Shown: positions 5,446 through 11,756 of the stretch, in pieces | Layout: every line of letters begins with the position of its first letter | Position numbering within the stretch: the first letter of the stretch is position 1 | DNA from: Nanobdellota archaeon | Lineage (GTDB): Archaea > Nanobdellota > Nanobdellia > SCGC-AAA011-G17 > GW2011-AR20 | Assembly (NCBI GenBank): GCA_018819375.1 | Contig: JAHJQH010000005.1 | Location: forward strand, 1-11,756 | DNA length: 11,756 nt | Direction of reading: 5' to 3' | The notes under the pieces: model-generated | Database searches by the model: none | What the model saw: only the letters and a program-made list of their open reading frames with translations | What the model was told of the DNA's origin: nothing | Position numbers and translations under genes: made by a program

Positions 5446-5465
5446 GTTTGATCGCCAAATCAAAC
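5446..5465. repeat. Perfect inverted repeat with CGCCAA loop
   Basis: GTTTGAT-CGCCAA-ATCAAAC has 7-bp arms and a 6-base centre. The centre is one of three CGCCAA copies in this intergenic region. It could be an operator or an RNA hairpin. Confidence 0.5.
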
Positions 5466-5557
5466 CTAATTCTAGGAATATAGAGTCAAAGCTTATATTT
5501 AAATCTTCTTAGGATATAAAATATATTTTCCAGGATATAGGTTGGTTTTAGAAAAGG

Positions 5558-5566
5558 TTTTTATAC
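5558..5566 (+). promoter_or_regulatory. TATA box of gatD
   Basis: TTTTTATAC is centred about 28 bp upstream of ATG 5591. This favours leaderless initiation at that ATG rather than the in-frame TTG at 5573, which would lie upstream of the expected transcription start. Confidence 0.6.
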
Positions 5567-5590
5567 AAGTAGTTGAGTGTTTTTATTGTT

Positions 5591-6892
5591 ATGAGGCATT
5601 TAAAAGAGGGCAGTTATGTGGAAGTTGTTTCTTTGCCAGATGATACAAAAGTCAGGGGAATCATGATTCCTTGTTCTGATAAAAAGATGTTAATATTAAA
5701 GCAGGACAGCGGATATAATGTGGGTCTTGACAAGAAAAAGATAAAAGAAGTCAAAGTGCTTAAAAAAAATAAGGCGGAGATTAAGGTGGTTGGAAGTAGG
5801 AAGATTAAGCATAACAAGAAACTTCCTGTTGTTTCTGTTCTTCAGGTTGGCGGAACTATTGTTTCCAAGATTGATTATTCTTCTGGCGGCGTGATTGCCA
5901 AGATGGATGCTTCTGAATTTGTTAATATGATTCCTGAGGTGGGAGGTGTTGTGAACCTCAGATACAGGAAGATTGCAGACATAATGTCAGAGGATGTGAG
6001 GTTTGGACATTATAATCTCATTGCAAAAGAGATTCTGAAAGAAATTAAGAAAGGCGTGAAAGGAGTGATTGTAACTCACGGGACAGACACCTTGCATTTC
6101 ACTTCTGCTGCTCTTGGTTTTATTCTTGGCGGGGTTGGTGTTCCTGTGCTTTTGATTGGTGCTCAAAGAAGCGGAGACAGGGGGAGTTCTGATGGAGTTA
6201 TGAACCTTGTTTGTGCGACTCATTTTATTGTCAAAAGTGATTTTAAGGGTGTGGGAGTATGCATGCACAAGAACTTGGATGATGATGCCTGCGTGATTCT
6301 CCCAGGGGTCAAGTGCAGGAAGATGCATACATCAAGAAGAGATGCTTTCAAGGCTGTGAATGCTGAAGTTATTGCTGAAGTGAGCAGGGATGGAGTGGTC
6401 AGGATTATTAGCAGGTGGAACAATGAAAAAGCAGCAAAGGATGTTAAGTTGTTCAAGGAAGGACTCAAGGTAGGGATTTTGAGAGCTCATACTAACTTGT
6501 TTCCTGAGAATGTTTCTTGTTTTAAAGATTATAAGGGATTGATTTTAGAAGGTACGGGTTTAGGTCATTTTCCTGCCAGGAGTTATGATGCGAGTTCCAG
6601 AATTAATGAGAAAATAGGAGAAGAAATAAAAAAGCTTGTTGATGATGGCTGTGTTATTTGCCTGAGTTCCCAGTGTGTTTTTGGCAGGGTTAACATGAAT
6701 GTTTATACTCCTCAGAGAGAGCTTGTTGAAATGGGTGTTATTGGCTGCGAGGACATGACAACTGAAACTGCTTTTGTGAAACTTGCGTGGCTGCTTTCTA
6801 ATTTCAAGAGCGAGGAAGCGAGGAATATGATGACGCAGAATCTTAGGGGAGAGATAAGCGAAAGAAGCGAGGTTGAAGGGGATTTCTTGTAA
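5591..6892 (+). CDS. gatD: Glu-tRNA(Gln) amidotransferase subunit D
   Basis: Archaea-specific asparaginase-like subunit of GatDE. It releases ammonia from glutamine (or asparagine), which GatE uses to convert Glu-tRNA(Gln) to Gln-tRNA(Gln). Length 433 aa from ATG 5591, typical for the family. Residues 1-60 are the small N-terminal beta domain (GSYVEVVSLPDDTKVRGIMI, then SGYNVGLD). The amidohydrolase domain has the first catalytic Thr in GGTI (T89) and the second site in HGTDT (T165, D166). A lysine in the KCRKMHTSRRDAF segment (241-253) should supply the catalytic base. The C-terminal lobe includes GTGLGH and EDMTTETAFVKLAWL. The start follows from the TATA spacing. gatE is not in this window. 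It ends 12 bases from the convergent HEPN gene. Confidence 0.95.
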   Translation: MRHLKEGSYVEVVSLPDDTKVRGIMIPCSDKKMLILKQDSGYNVGLDKKKIKEVKVLKKNKAEIKVVGSRKIKHNKKLPVVSVLQVGGTIVSKIDYSSGGVIAKMDASEFVNMIPEVGGVVNLRYRKIADIMSEDVRFGHYNLIAKEILKEIKKGVKGVIVTHGTDTLHFTSAALGFILGGVGVPVLLIGAQRSGDRGSSDGVMNLVCATHFIVKSDFKGVGVCMHKNLDDDACVILPGVKCRKMHTSRRDAFKAVNAEVIAEVSRDGVVRIISRWNNEKAAKDVKLFKEGLKVGILRAHTNLFPENVSCFKDYKGLILEGTGLGHFPARSYDASSRINEKIGEEIKKLVDDGCVICLSSQCVFGRVNMNVYTPQRELVEMGVIGCEDMTTETAFVKLAWLLSNFKSEEARNMMTQNLRGEISERSEVEGDFL

Positions 6893-6904
6893 GTTGGTGG
6901 TGGT

Positions 6905-7345
6905 TTAAATGTCTAGATTTAGTTTTGGGTACATTCGTTTTAGGAAGTGCAGTATTTTCTGACAGTCATCCTTAGTAAACCTCTTTCCATAATACTTGAT
7001 TCCATTTCTAAAACACCTTAATTCATTCATCAGTCTTACATCCCCTTCTTTAAAATTCATTTTTCTCAAATAAGCCACTTCTGCCTCGTGAGAGCCTTGT
7101 CCAGAAGAATTATACCCTTTAAGTAATAATCTTGCTCTTATTGTCTCAATTAAGATGTCGTATGAATTCTCTATGTAATAATTTGCATTATCTTCAGATA
7201 TTCCTACTTTAGAAAGAACCTCTCTGATAAACTTGTTTCTTTTCTTTGCTTCCTCAATAAGTGACTTTGCTCTAGCAATGTCTGGAGACCTTTTTTCCAT
7301 TATTCCTTTTTTAATGAATTCTTCAAAATCCTTTAAAGGTTTCAT
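6905..7345 (-). CDS. HEPN-domain protein, putative toxin of an MNT/HEPN pair
   Basis: All-helical 146-aa protein. Its start overlaps the stop of the upstream nucleotidyltransferase by ATGA, the layout of MntA-HepT-type toxin-antitoxins, in which the HEPN protein is an RNase toxin. The signature helix reads LRCFRNGIKYYGK: R113-N114 is the expected start of the Rx4-6H motif, but Tyr118 occupies the His position, with Tyr119 next to it. A second conserved-looking segment is SSGQGSHEAEVAYLRK (80-95), with His86. I believe this RNG-I-x-YYG form recurs in an archaeal HEPN subfamily, but I cannot confirm that here. Possible roles are an RNase using different residues, or a binding partner without nuclease activity. 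Confidence 0.78.
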   Translation of the reverse strand: MKPLKDFEEFIKKGIMEKRSPDIARAKSLIEEAKKRNKFIREVLSKVGISEDNANYYIENSYDILIETIRARLLLKGYNSSGQGSHEAEVAYLRKMNFKEGDVRLMNELRCFRNGIKYYGKRFTKDDCQKILHFLKRMYPKLNLDI

Positions 7346-7881
7346 ATTTCTATATGCCCTGTCAACCTTACCCCATTTATTAAATTTTCTTTTAAGTTGG
7401 CATCAATTTGTTTAAGGGAAGAATAATAATTTATTATTATGTCTCGTTTTAAAATCTTTTCGAATTTTTCTAATTCTAATTTTTTAGGTTTTGAGTTTAT
7501 TATGGCGATGTCTACATCCGAGTCTGAATTATCTTCTCCTGTGGAATAACTCCCAAATAGGATTACCGGACACAAAGGGAAGTTTTCTTTTAGATAGTTT
7601 ATCAATCCAGATTCATAAGTTTGGCTTAAGTTTTCTATTCTTTTTAATTCAATCACATTCTCGTTATCCCTATTTAAGCTAATGAGCTTCGTAAGTTTTG
7701 TTTTTTTAGTGTGAATTAAATTTATCTTGACTAAATAAATCAGTGATTTAGATATTGCTGTAGAAGAAACTTTCAGTAATTCCGCTAATTCTCGCTGATT
7801 AATTTCCTTTTCTGATTCAATACAGAGGGCCCTAAATATTTTTTGTTGAAGGCTTGTGAACTTTAGTTTATATGTGTCCAT
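7342..7881 (-). CDS. Winged-helix / nucleotidyltransferase (MNT) fusion, putative antitoxin
   Basis: This 179-aa protein combines two domains. Residues 8-75 form a winged helix (FTSLQQKIFRALC, then NQRELAELLKVSSTAISKSL as the recognition region). Residues 88-179 are a minimal nucleotidyltransferase with GSYSTGEDNSDSDVD (110-124): Gly-Ser then S121-D122-x-D124, and a possible third Asp at 147. In characterised MntA-HepT pairs the nucleotidyltransferase adds AMP to the HEPN toxin and silences it. The fused DNA-binding domain suggests it also controls its own promoter, which lies within four 20-bp tandem units. A TATA box 29 bp before ATG points to a leaderless mRNA. It overlaps the HEPN gene by four bases. 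Confidence 0.85.
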   Translation of the reverse strand: MDTYKLKFTSLQQKIFRALCIESEKEINQRELAELLKVSSTAISKSLIYLVKINLIHTKKTKLTKLISLNRDNENVIELKRIENLSQTYESGLINYLKENFPLCPVILFGSYSTGEDNSDSDVDIAIINSKPKKLELEKFEKILKRDIIINYYSSLKQIDANLKENLINGVRLTGHIEI

Positions 7882-7940
7882 TTTAGTTTATGGATGTAAA
7901 CTTTAGTTTATAAATGTTTCCTTTAGAAAGGGGTTGTGTT
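7861..7940 (-). repeat. Four tandem 20-bp units covering the MNT/HEPN promoter and start codon
   Basis: On the plus strand CTTTAGTTTA, TTTTAGTTTA and CTTTAGTTTA begin at 7861, 7881 and 7901, and a diverged CTTTAGAAAG begins at 7921, all exactly 20 bp apart. Positions 15-17 of every unit are TGT. Unit 1 lies in codons 1-7, unit 2 overlaps the start codon, unit 3 contains the TATA box, and unit 4 lies just upstream. Twenty bp is about two helical turns, so identical sites would face the same side of the DNA. Likely an operator for the winged-helix domain of the first gene. Confidence 0.7.
7907..7914 (-). promoter_or_regulatory. TATA box of the MNT/HEPN operon
   Basis: TTTATAAA is centred about 29 bp before ATG 7881. 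It is part of the third 20-bp unit, so a protein bound to the units would compete with TBP. Confidence 0.6.
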
Positions 7941-7944
7941 GAAT

Positions 7945-7966
7945 AAAAGAGGCACTCTCTTTTTTT
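7945..7966. terminator. Possible terminator downstream of rad50
   Basis: AAAAGAG-GCACT-CTCTTTT is a 7-bp stem. A T-run follows it on the plus strand; on the minus strand, the direction of rad50, it is followed only by ATTC, so termination of rad50 here is uncertain. A weaker 5-bp hairpin (AGTTC/GAACT, 7990-8007) straddles the rad50 stop. Confidence 0.35.
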
Positions 7967-7992
7967 GATGAGTTTTATGATTTGATGTTAGT

Positions 7993-10044
7993 TCAGGATA
8001 CAGAACTGACGTGATTGTGTTTTGTGATTTTGATTATGTTATCCACGAAGGATTCTATCTTGGATTCGTGGCTAACTATGATTACCTGCGCTATGTTCAG
8101 CTCCTCGAGAACATCATGAATTCTTTCCAGTTGCTGTTCGCTGAATCCGTCTGTTGGTTCGTCAAGAATCAGTAGGTCATTAGTTTTTATGTTGCTCATC
8201 AGGTTGTTTATGACCTGATTTAATGAGAGGCGGTAGGCGAGTGCTGCTGCTGTTTTTTCCCCGCCACTCAGGTGCTCGTAATCCATTTCGTGACTGTTCT
8301 GAGTGATTATCGGAGTGAACTCATTATCCAAGGAAACCTGTATGTTTTCGTCGTCCATAAGGAGGATGAACCATTTCCTGAAAAGCTCGTTGAAATCAAA
8401 ATTTATCTTGATCATAACCTGCTTTTCTATTGATTCTATGAGGCTCGTGAAGTCGTGTTCTATCCAGAAGAGGAGCTTGTTTAAATATTCCAACTTGTTT
8501 TTTGATTCTGTCTTCTTGTGGATTTCCTGTGTTAAGGTGTTTATGTCTTCTGATATTGCTGAAAGTGTTGCTTTTAGGGAGGATTGCTCTATTTCAAAAG
8601 ATTTTGTCTGTTCTTCAAGTGATTGTATTGCATTTTTCAGCAGGTCATATCCTGATGTGTCTATGTTCTGGAGCTTTTTTGAGAGTTCAAAGACAGAGGC
8701 ATTCAGGTCTTGTATTTCTATGCTGAGAGCTTGTATTTCCTGAGAATATTTTTGAGTGGTTGATTTTTTTTCTTCAAGATTCCTGAACTTCATAATTATG
8801 AGCTCCTGATTTGCCTTTTTCTTCTGAAGTGCTTCAAGAAAAGGTTTTAGTTCGTGAGATTCTGATATGAGCTGTTTTTCTTCCTCAAGCAGAAAATTTA
8901 ATTTTTCATTCAGGGAACTTATTTTTTCCTGTTCTGCGGATGTTATCTTTTTTTTGTGCTCCCCCCTTACTTCCTGCCTGCAAGTCGGGCATGTGGCGAG
9001 CTTTGAGATCTCATTGATTATGTTTTGAGACAAATTGATGGTTGTCCTTATGGATTCTATTTCTTTTCTGGTTTTGATAAGAGACTGCTCATTCAGGTTA
9101 ATTTTTTCTTTTGTCTGTGATATCTGGCTGTCAATTGTTCCTTTGTCTTTTTTTCCGGCAAGTTCCTGCTGGAGCACGAAAACAGATGCTTCAATATTCT
9201 CTCTTTCCTTTTTTATTCTTTTCAGGTAACTTTCCTTGCTGGTAATCTCTGCTTTTTTGATTTCTGATTGTTTTTTTAATTCGTTCAGATGCTCTTTTTT
9301 TAACTCAAGGTCCTGCAGTTTTTCTTTCTTTTGCGTGATGTCCTTAGAGAGAATACAGATTTTTTCTGTGATTGGCGGAAGCTTTTGCTGAATCTTTGAG
9401 CTCTTCTCCTGCTTTTGCAAGAGAAGGGATGTTTTTTCCTGCAAGTCAGAGATGAATCCCTGCAGCTCCTTTCTTTTTTCTTTTATTGCTGTGATGAGTA
9501 TCCTTGAATTTTCTTTAATTGTTTTGTACTTGTCTATGCCAAACACCCTTCTCAACATGTCCAGCCTGAGGTCCTTTCCTTGTGTAAGAATCTGCTTCAT
9601 CTGTTCCTGGGGAGTGTAGACGGTGTATCTGTAAATCAAGGATTTTGATTTTGTCAGGAATTCCCGGGGGTAGTTCAAAAGTTCCAGTATTCTTTGCTTT
9701 AATTCCAGGGGTGTCAGCTGGGTAGAGTGACCTGCTATTGATAGAAATCCTGATTCCTGAGCCACAGAATTGTTTGTTCTCCTGAGATTTCTTTTTATTT
9801 TTATGTGGGTATCTTCTATGTAAAACTCGAGCTCGACTGAGCCAGTGTCCTGCCCGTTTCTCAGTAGGGAAGCTCCTGAAAGCCCTGGTCTTCTTGTTCC
9901 AAAAAGTGCAAATTCCACTGCCAGGAGGATTGTTGATTTTCCTGCACCAACATTTCCGCTTAGCAGGAGATTGCCTTTTGGAAGTTGTATCTCTTGACTG
10001 ACATAACTTCTTATGTTTTTGAGATTTATGCTTTTTATTATCAT
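7993..10044 (-). CDS. rad50: Rad50 DNA double-strand break repair ATPase
   Basis: SMC-like ATPase that, with Mre11, binds and processes DNA ends; 683 aa. Walker A is GNVGAGKST (30-38) and the Q-loop region is YTPQEQM (143-149). Coiled coil runs from about 175 to 340 and resumes after the zinc hook CPTC (352-355) to about 520. The ABC signature LSGGEK lies at 592-597, Walker B LLILDEP at 624-630, and the H-loop SHE at 658-660. All catalytic motifs are intact. Characterised archaeal Rad50 proteins are nearer 880 aa, so the coiled-coil arms are short here, at about 170 residues each side of the hook. The ATG overlaps the mre11 stop by four bases, so the two are co-translated from one operon, as is common in archaea. 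Confidence 0.95.
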   Translation of the reverse strand: MIIKSINLKNIRSYVSQEIQLPKGNLLLSGNVGAGKSTILLAVEFALFGTRRPGLSGASLLRNGQDTGSVELEFYIEDTHIKIKRNLRRTNNSVAQESGFLSIAGHSTQLTPLELKQRILELLNYPREFLTKSKSLIYRYTVYTPQEQMKQILTQGKDLRLDMLRRVFGIDKYKTIKENSRILITAIKEKRKELQGFISDLQEKTSLLLQKQEKSSKIQQKLPPITEKICILSKDITQKKEKLQDLELKKEHLNELKKQSEIKKAEITSKESYLKRIKKERENIEASVFVLQQELAGKKDKGTIDSQISQTKEKINLNEQSLIKTRKEIESIRTTINLSQNIINEISKLATCPTCRQEVRGEHKKKITSAEQEKISSLNEKLNFLLEEEKQLISESHELKPFLEALQKKKANQELIIMKFRNLEEKKSTTQKYSQEIQALSIEIQDLNASVFELSKKLQNIDTSGYDLLKNAIQSLEEQTKSFEIEQSSLKATLSAISEDINTLTQEIHKKTESKNKLEYLNKLLFWIEHDFTSLIESIEKQVMIKINFDFNELFRKWFILLMDDENIQVSLDNEFTPIITQNSHEMDYEHLSGGEKTAAALAYRLSLNQVINNLMSNIKTNDLLILDEPTDGFSEQQLERIHDVLEELNIAQVIIVSHESKIESFVDNIIKITKHNHVSSVS

Positions 10045-11213
10045 ATCATCCCCTCAAGTTTCAGAACCTTCACTGCTTCTGATACCACCCTCTTTTCAAA
10101 ATCCGTGTTTTTCTCTCCTTCCTGCTTTTCCTTGTTCAGGCACAAGACAAGGTTGCGGATTGATTCTTCCTCCTGCTCGAACAGGTTTGTGTTTGTCAAT
10201 GCCTGTTTTATCGCATCTGATTCAATGTCTTCTATGTTTGCCTGATGAAGCACAACTTCGTCCATCTCTTTTGTCGTAAGCTTGGAAGTATTTTTTATCA
10301 CTGCATAAGCTGACTCAAAATTCCTGAAAAGCTCCCTGAAATCTATGTCTGCTATGCTGCCTGATGACATTTTTCCCTGAATCCTGAACAGGAGAATCTT
10401 GTCTTCAAAACCCTGAATCCTGCTTATTTCTTCTCTTATTTGTTCAGGAGTTTTTTGGTCTGAACTTATGGTAACTGGAAGAATTTCTTTTAGTTTCAGG
10501 GGTATGTATTCTGTGTTAAGCTGGTCATCTATGATGTAGAATCCTCCGTGTCCAAGCTCTTCCAGTTCCTTAAAGTTATTTGGGAACAGAGGTCCTGGAT
10601 ATACTAATTTTCCTGTTTTATGTCTTGTCTCAAGAATGTAATGAACGTGCCCGCCTGCATAATAATTGAAATTATCTGGGAGTTCTGTGCTGCTCATGCA
10701 GGGCACTTTCTCCATTTCTTTTGGTTTTAGCTCATCAAAAGCTGTGTGAAACAAGAATATCTTGAAACCCTGCTCTGCTTCCAAAAACTGCCTGTTAAGA
10801 GAAGAATAGTGTTCTTTTTCCAATCCTCCCCTCAAGCCCATAATTCCAATTAATTTCGTGCTTGTCTTGTCTATTGTGAAGGTGTCTGTGCTTGTTACAT
10901 TCTTGAGCAATCCTGCTTCACCAAGGACATCAAGCATGGTTTTTCCAGAAGCTGAAAAGTCGTGTGAACCTGGAATAATATAAATATCTATGTGACTCTC
11001 CTTTGCCTTGTTTAGAGTAGATGCTGTTGATTTCAAGATTTCTATGCTCGGGATTGCCGTGTTAAAAAGGTCTCCTGATATCAAGATGAAAGCCACATTT
11101 CTTTTTATGCAAATGTCTATTGCCTTTTCAAAGGAGCTCAATCCGAGAGCTCTTAATTCTGGTTGGTCAGACCACGCTCCAAGGTGGCAGTCTGCCATAT
11201 GTGCGAATCTCAT
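10041..11213 (-). CDS. mre11: Mre11 nuclease
   Basis: Metallophosphoesterase nuclease of the Mre11-Rad50 complex; 390 aa. Metal-site motifs in order: D8-x-H10 (ADCHLG), D48 (SGDLF), GSHD (82-85), H156 (FHTAF), and H189-x-H191 (GGHVH). Motif III has Ser83 where the canonical GNHD has a metal-binding Asn. The capping region follows (GKLVYPGPLFP 201-211, then the beta-rich segment). The C-terminal helices (about 330-385) should bind the base of the Rad50 coiled coil. It is the first gene of the operon. A TTTATATAA TATA box 26 bp upstream of ATG points to a leaderless transcript. Confidence 0.94.
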   Translation of the reverse strand: MRFAHMADCHLGAWSDQPELRALGLSSFEKAIDICIKRNVAFILISGDLFNTAIPSIEILKSTASTLNKAKESHIDIYIIPGSHDFSASGKTMLDVLGEAGLLKNVTSTDTFTIDKTSTKLIGIMGLRGGLEKEHYSSLNRQFLEAEQGFKIFLFHTAFDELKPKEMEKVPCMSSTELPDNFNYYAGGHVHYILETRHKTGKLVYPGPLFPNNFKELEELGHGGFYIIDDQLNTEYIPLKLKEILPVTISSDQKTPEQIREEISRIQGFEDKILLFRIQGKMSSGSIADIDFRELFRNFESAYAVIKNTSKLTTKEMDEVVLHQANIEDIESDAIKQALTNTNLFEQEEESIRNLVLCLNKEKQEGEKNTDFEKRVVSEAVKVLKLEGMI

Positions 11214-11234
11214 ATTAGTTAAAATGCAAGAAAG

Positions 11235-11243
11235 TTATATAAA
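11235..11243 (-). promoter_or_regulatory. TATA box of mre11-rad50
   Basis: The minus strand reads TTTATATAA, centred 26 bp before ATG 11213. No ribosome-binding sequence precedes the start, consistent with leaderless translation. Confidence 0.6.
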
Positions 11244-11340
11244 GATTTGCAGGCAGGTTGTCTTTTGGGATTGGCAATAGATGGACCTCTTATACTCAAA
11301 AAAATGCTAATAAAATTCTGAGATAAAACTCCTGGAAAAG

Positions 11341-11380
11341 AGAAAAATAAAAACAAGGGAGATTGGTTTTAACAACTCCC
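11341..11380 (-). terminator. Terminator hairpin overlapping the lipoprotein stop codon
   Basis: On the minus strand GGGAG-TTG pairs with CAA-(T)-CTCCC (one bulged base; stem 11357-11380), followed by a U-rich run (11341-11356). The TAA stop (11369-11371) lies in the loop. Confidence 0.7.
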
Positions 11381-11659
11381 GATTCTTTCATCTCTTTCAG
11401 ATGCTTCACATACTTTTGTCCTGAAGCCGCATCTTTGGTACTGGTATCTTTGGTATTTGCCTGTTCCAAGGCAGAACGGTTCCCCAAGAGGTTCTTTTTC
11501 TCCACAATCTGCGTTTGTTTCACAGGCACTGCCTTCTGTTGTTTGTTCCTGAACAACTTCTTTTGTTACTTCGCCTGTTATCTCTGCTTGTTTTCCGCAT
11601 CCAGCTGCAAAAAGAGCAAGCACTAACAGGGGCAGTAAGATGTAGGTTTGTTTTTTCAT
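11369..11659 (-). CDS. Small cysteine-rich secreted lipoprotein
   Basis: From ATG 11659 the protein has 96 aa. I chose this start because GGAGG lies 7-8 bases upstream and the protein then begins MKKQTYILLPLLVLALFAAG, a textbook signal peptide, with Cys21 following FAAG as a lipobox. An in-frame ATG at 11677 lies upstream of the Shine-Dalgarno. After a Thr/Val/Glu/Gln linker (about 24-47) come six cysteines (ACETNADC, FCLG, RCGF, VCEA, and the C-terminal Cys), a spacing like that of small disulfide-bonded domains in surface proteins of related archaea (my recollection, not searched). It should be anchored outside the membrane by lipid on Cys21. No catalytic motif is visible. The function is unknown. 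Confidence 0.75.
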   Translation of the reverse strand: MKKQTYILLPLLVLALFAAGCGKQAEITGEVTKEVVQEQTTEGSACETNADCGEKEPLGEPFCLGTGKYQRYQYQRCGFRTKVCEASERDERIGSC

Positions 11660-11666
11660 GATATTT

Positions 11667-11673
11667 TCCTCCG
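11667..11673 (-). promoter_or_regulatory. Shine-Dalgarno of the lipoprotein gene
   Basis: The minus strand reads CGGAGGA, about 7 bases before ATG 11659, and decides the start. A TATA-like TTTTTAAATTTT at about 11735-11746 would give a leader of roughly 50 bases. Confidence 0.7.
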
Positions 11674-11756
11674 TCAATTTTTGGTGTTATTATCCTGTTT
11701 GATATTATTAGCTATGAAATAGGGGTATCTGAAAATTTAAAAAGTTATTGGTTTGG

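Larger units (their letters stand above)
5266..5590. other. 325-base divergent control region between ftsZ and gatD
   Basis: No gene is seen here. It contains the palindromic ftsZ promoter (5322-5342), three CGCCAA motifs (5374, 5412, 5453) plus a related CGTCGAATCA (5431), one of them in the loop of a perfect 7-bp inverted repeat (5446-5465), additional AT-rich TATA-like stretches near 5491-5502 and 5513-5525, and the gatD TATA box (5558-5566). The distance between promoters is unusually long for this compact sequence. I found no tRNA cloverleaf and no convincing small ORF. An unannotated small RNA cannot be excluded. Confidence 0.6.

Noticed and set aside
5420..5465. tRNA gene suggested by a CGAATC sequence
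   Set aside because: No acceptor or anticodon stem can be built around it, and the pairing found is a simple inverted repeat.
5987..6468. Minus-strand open frames inside gatD
   Set aside because: Antisense to a strongly conserved enzyme, with no domain and no promoter.
7861..7940. CRISPR array
   Set aside because: Units are contiguous 20-mers with no spacers of fixed length, overlap a start codon and promoter, and have no cas genes nearby.
8303..8743. Long plus-strand open frame inside rad50
   Set aside because: Antisense shadow of the rad50 coiled-coil codons; composition is Ser/Phe/Cys-rich, with no initiation signal.
11214..11368. Possible small gene between mre11 and the lipoprotein gene
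   Set aside because: Only very short frames are present. The region is accounted for by the mre11 promoter and the lipoprotein terminator.

Overview
The window looks like a piece of a DPANN-type archaeal chromosome (Pacearchaeota/Woesearchaeota-like; the phylum is inferred from gene content, not proven). The archaeal signs are GatD (Glu-tRNA(Gln) amidotransferase subunit D), an adjoining mre11-rad50 pair, the DUF5654 membrane protein, archaeal-type FtsZ, TATA boxes 26-29 bp upstream of start codons, AT-rich DNA and very tight packing (three convergent gene pairs with 1, 0 and 12 bases between stops).

Layout. 1-4040 is an accessory stretch. It holds an AbiEi-type regulator followed by a 29-codon toxin stub, a small membrane protein, a membrane-anchored GILT/thioredoxin-fold protein, a hicB-hicA pair, a SemiSWEET-like membrane protein, DUF5654, and a convergent ribbon-helix-helix/PIN pair. 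4040-6900 is core: ftsZ and gatD diverge from a 325-base intergenic region rich in palindromes. 6900-7940 is a nucleotidyltransferase/HEPN (MNT/HEPN) module whose promoter lies inside four 20-bp tandem units. 7990-11213 is the mre11-rad50 operon. The right end carries a small cysteine-rich lipoprotein.

Most striking is the state of the toxin-antitoxin loci. In three of the four, the antitoxin is intact and the partner toxin is broken, each time differently: AbiEii is truncated after about 25 codons, HicA has an in-frame TAG exactly where a conserved Gln codon should be, and the PIN toxin has a +1 frameshift removing its last acidic active-site residue. The fourth (MNT/HEPN) is intact, but its HEPN motif has Tyr where the catalytic His is expected. 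The left arm therefore reads as retained antitoxins without working toxins. Sequencing error must be excluded for the two point lesions.

Expression signals fall into two classes. Cytoplasmic genes (hicB, RHH, PIN, gatD, MNT, mre11) appear leaderless. Most genes for membrane or exported proteins have a clear Shine-Dalgarno sequence. Several transcripts end in hairpins that overlap the stop codon and are followed by a U-rich tract.
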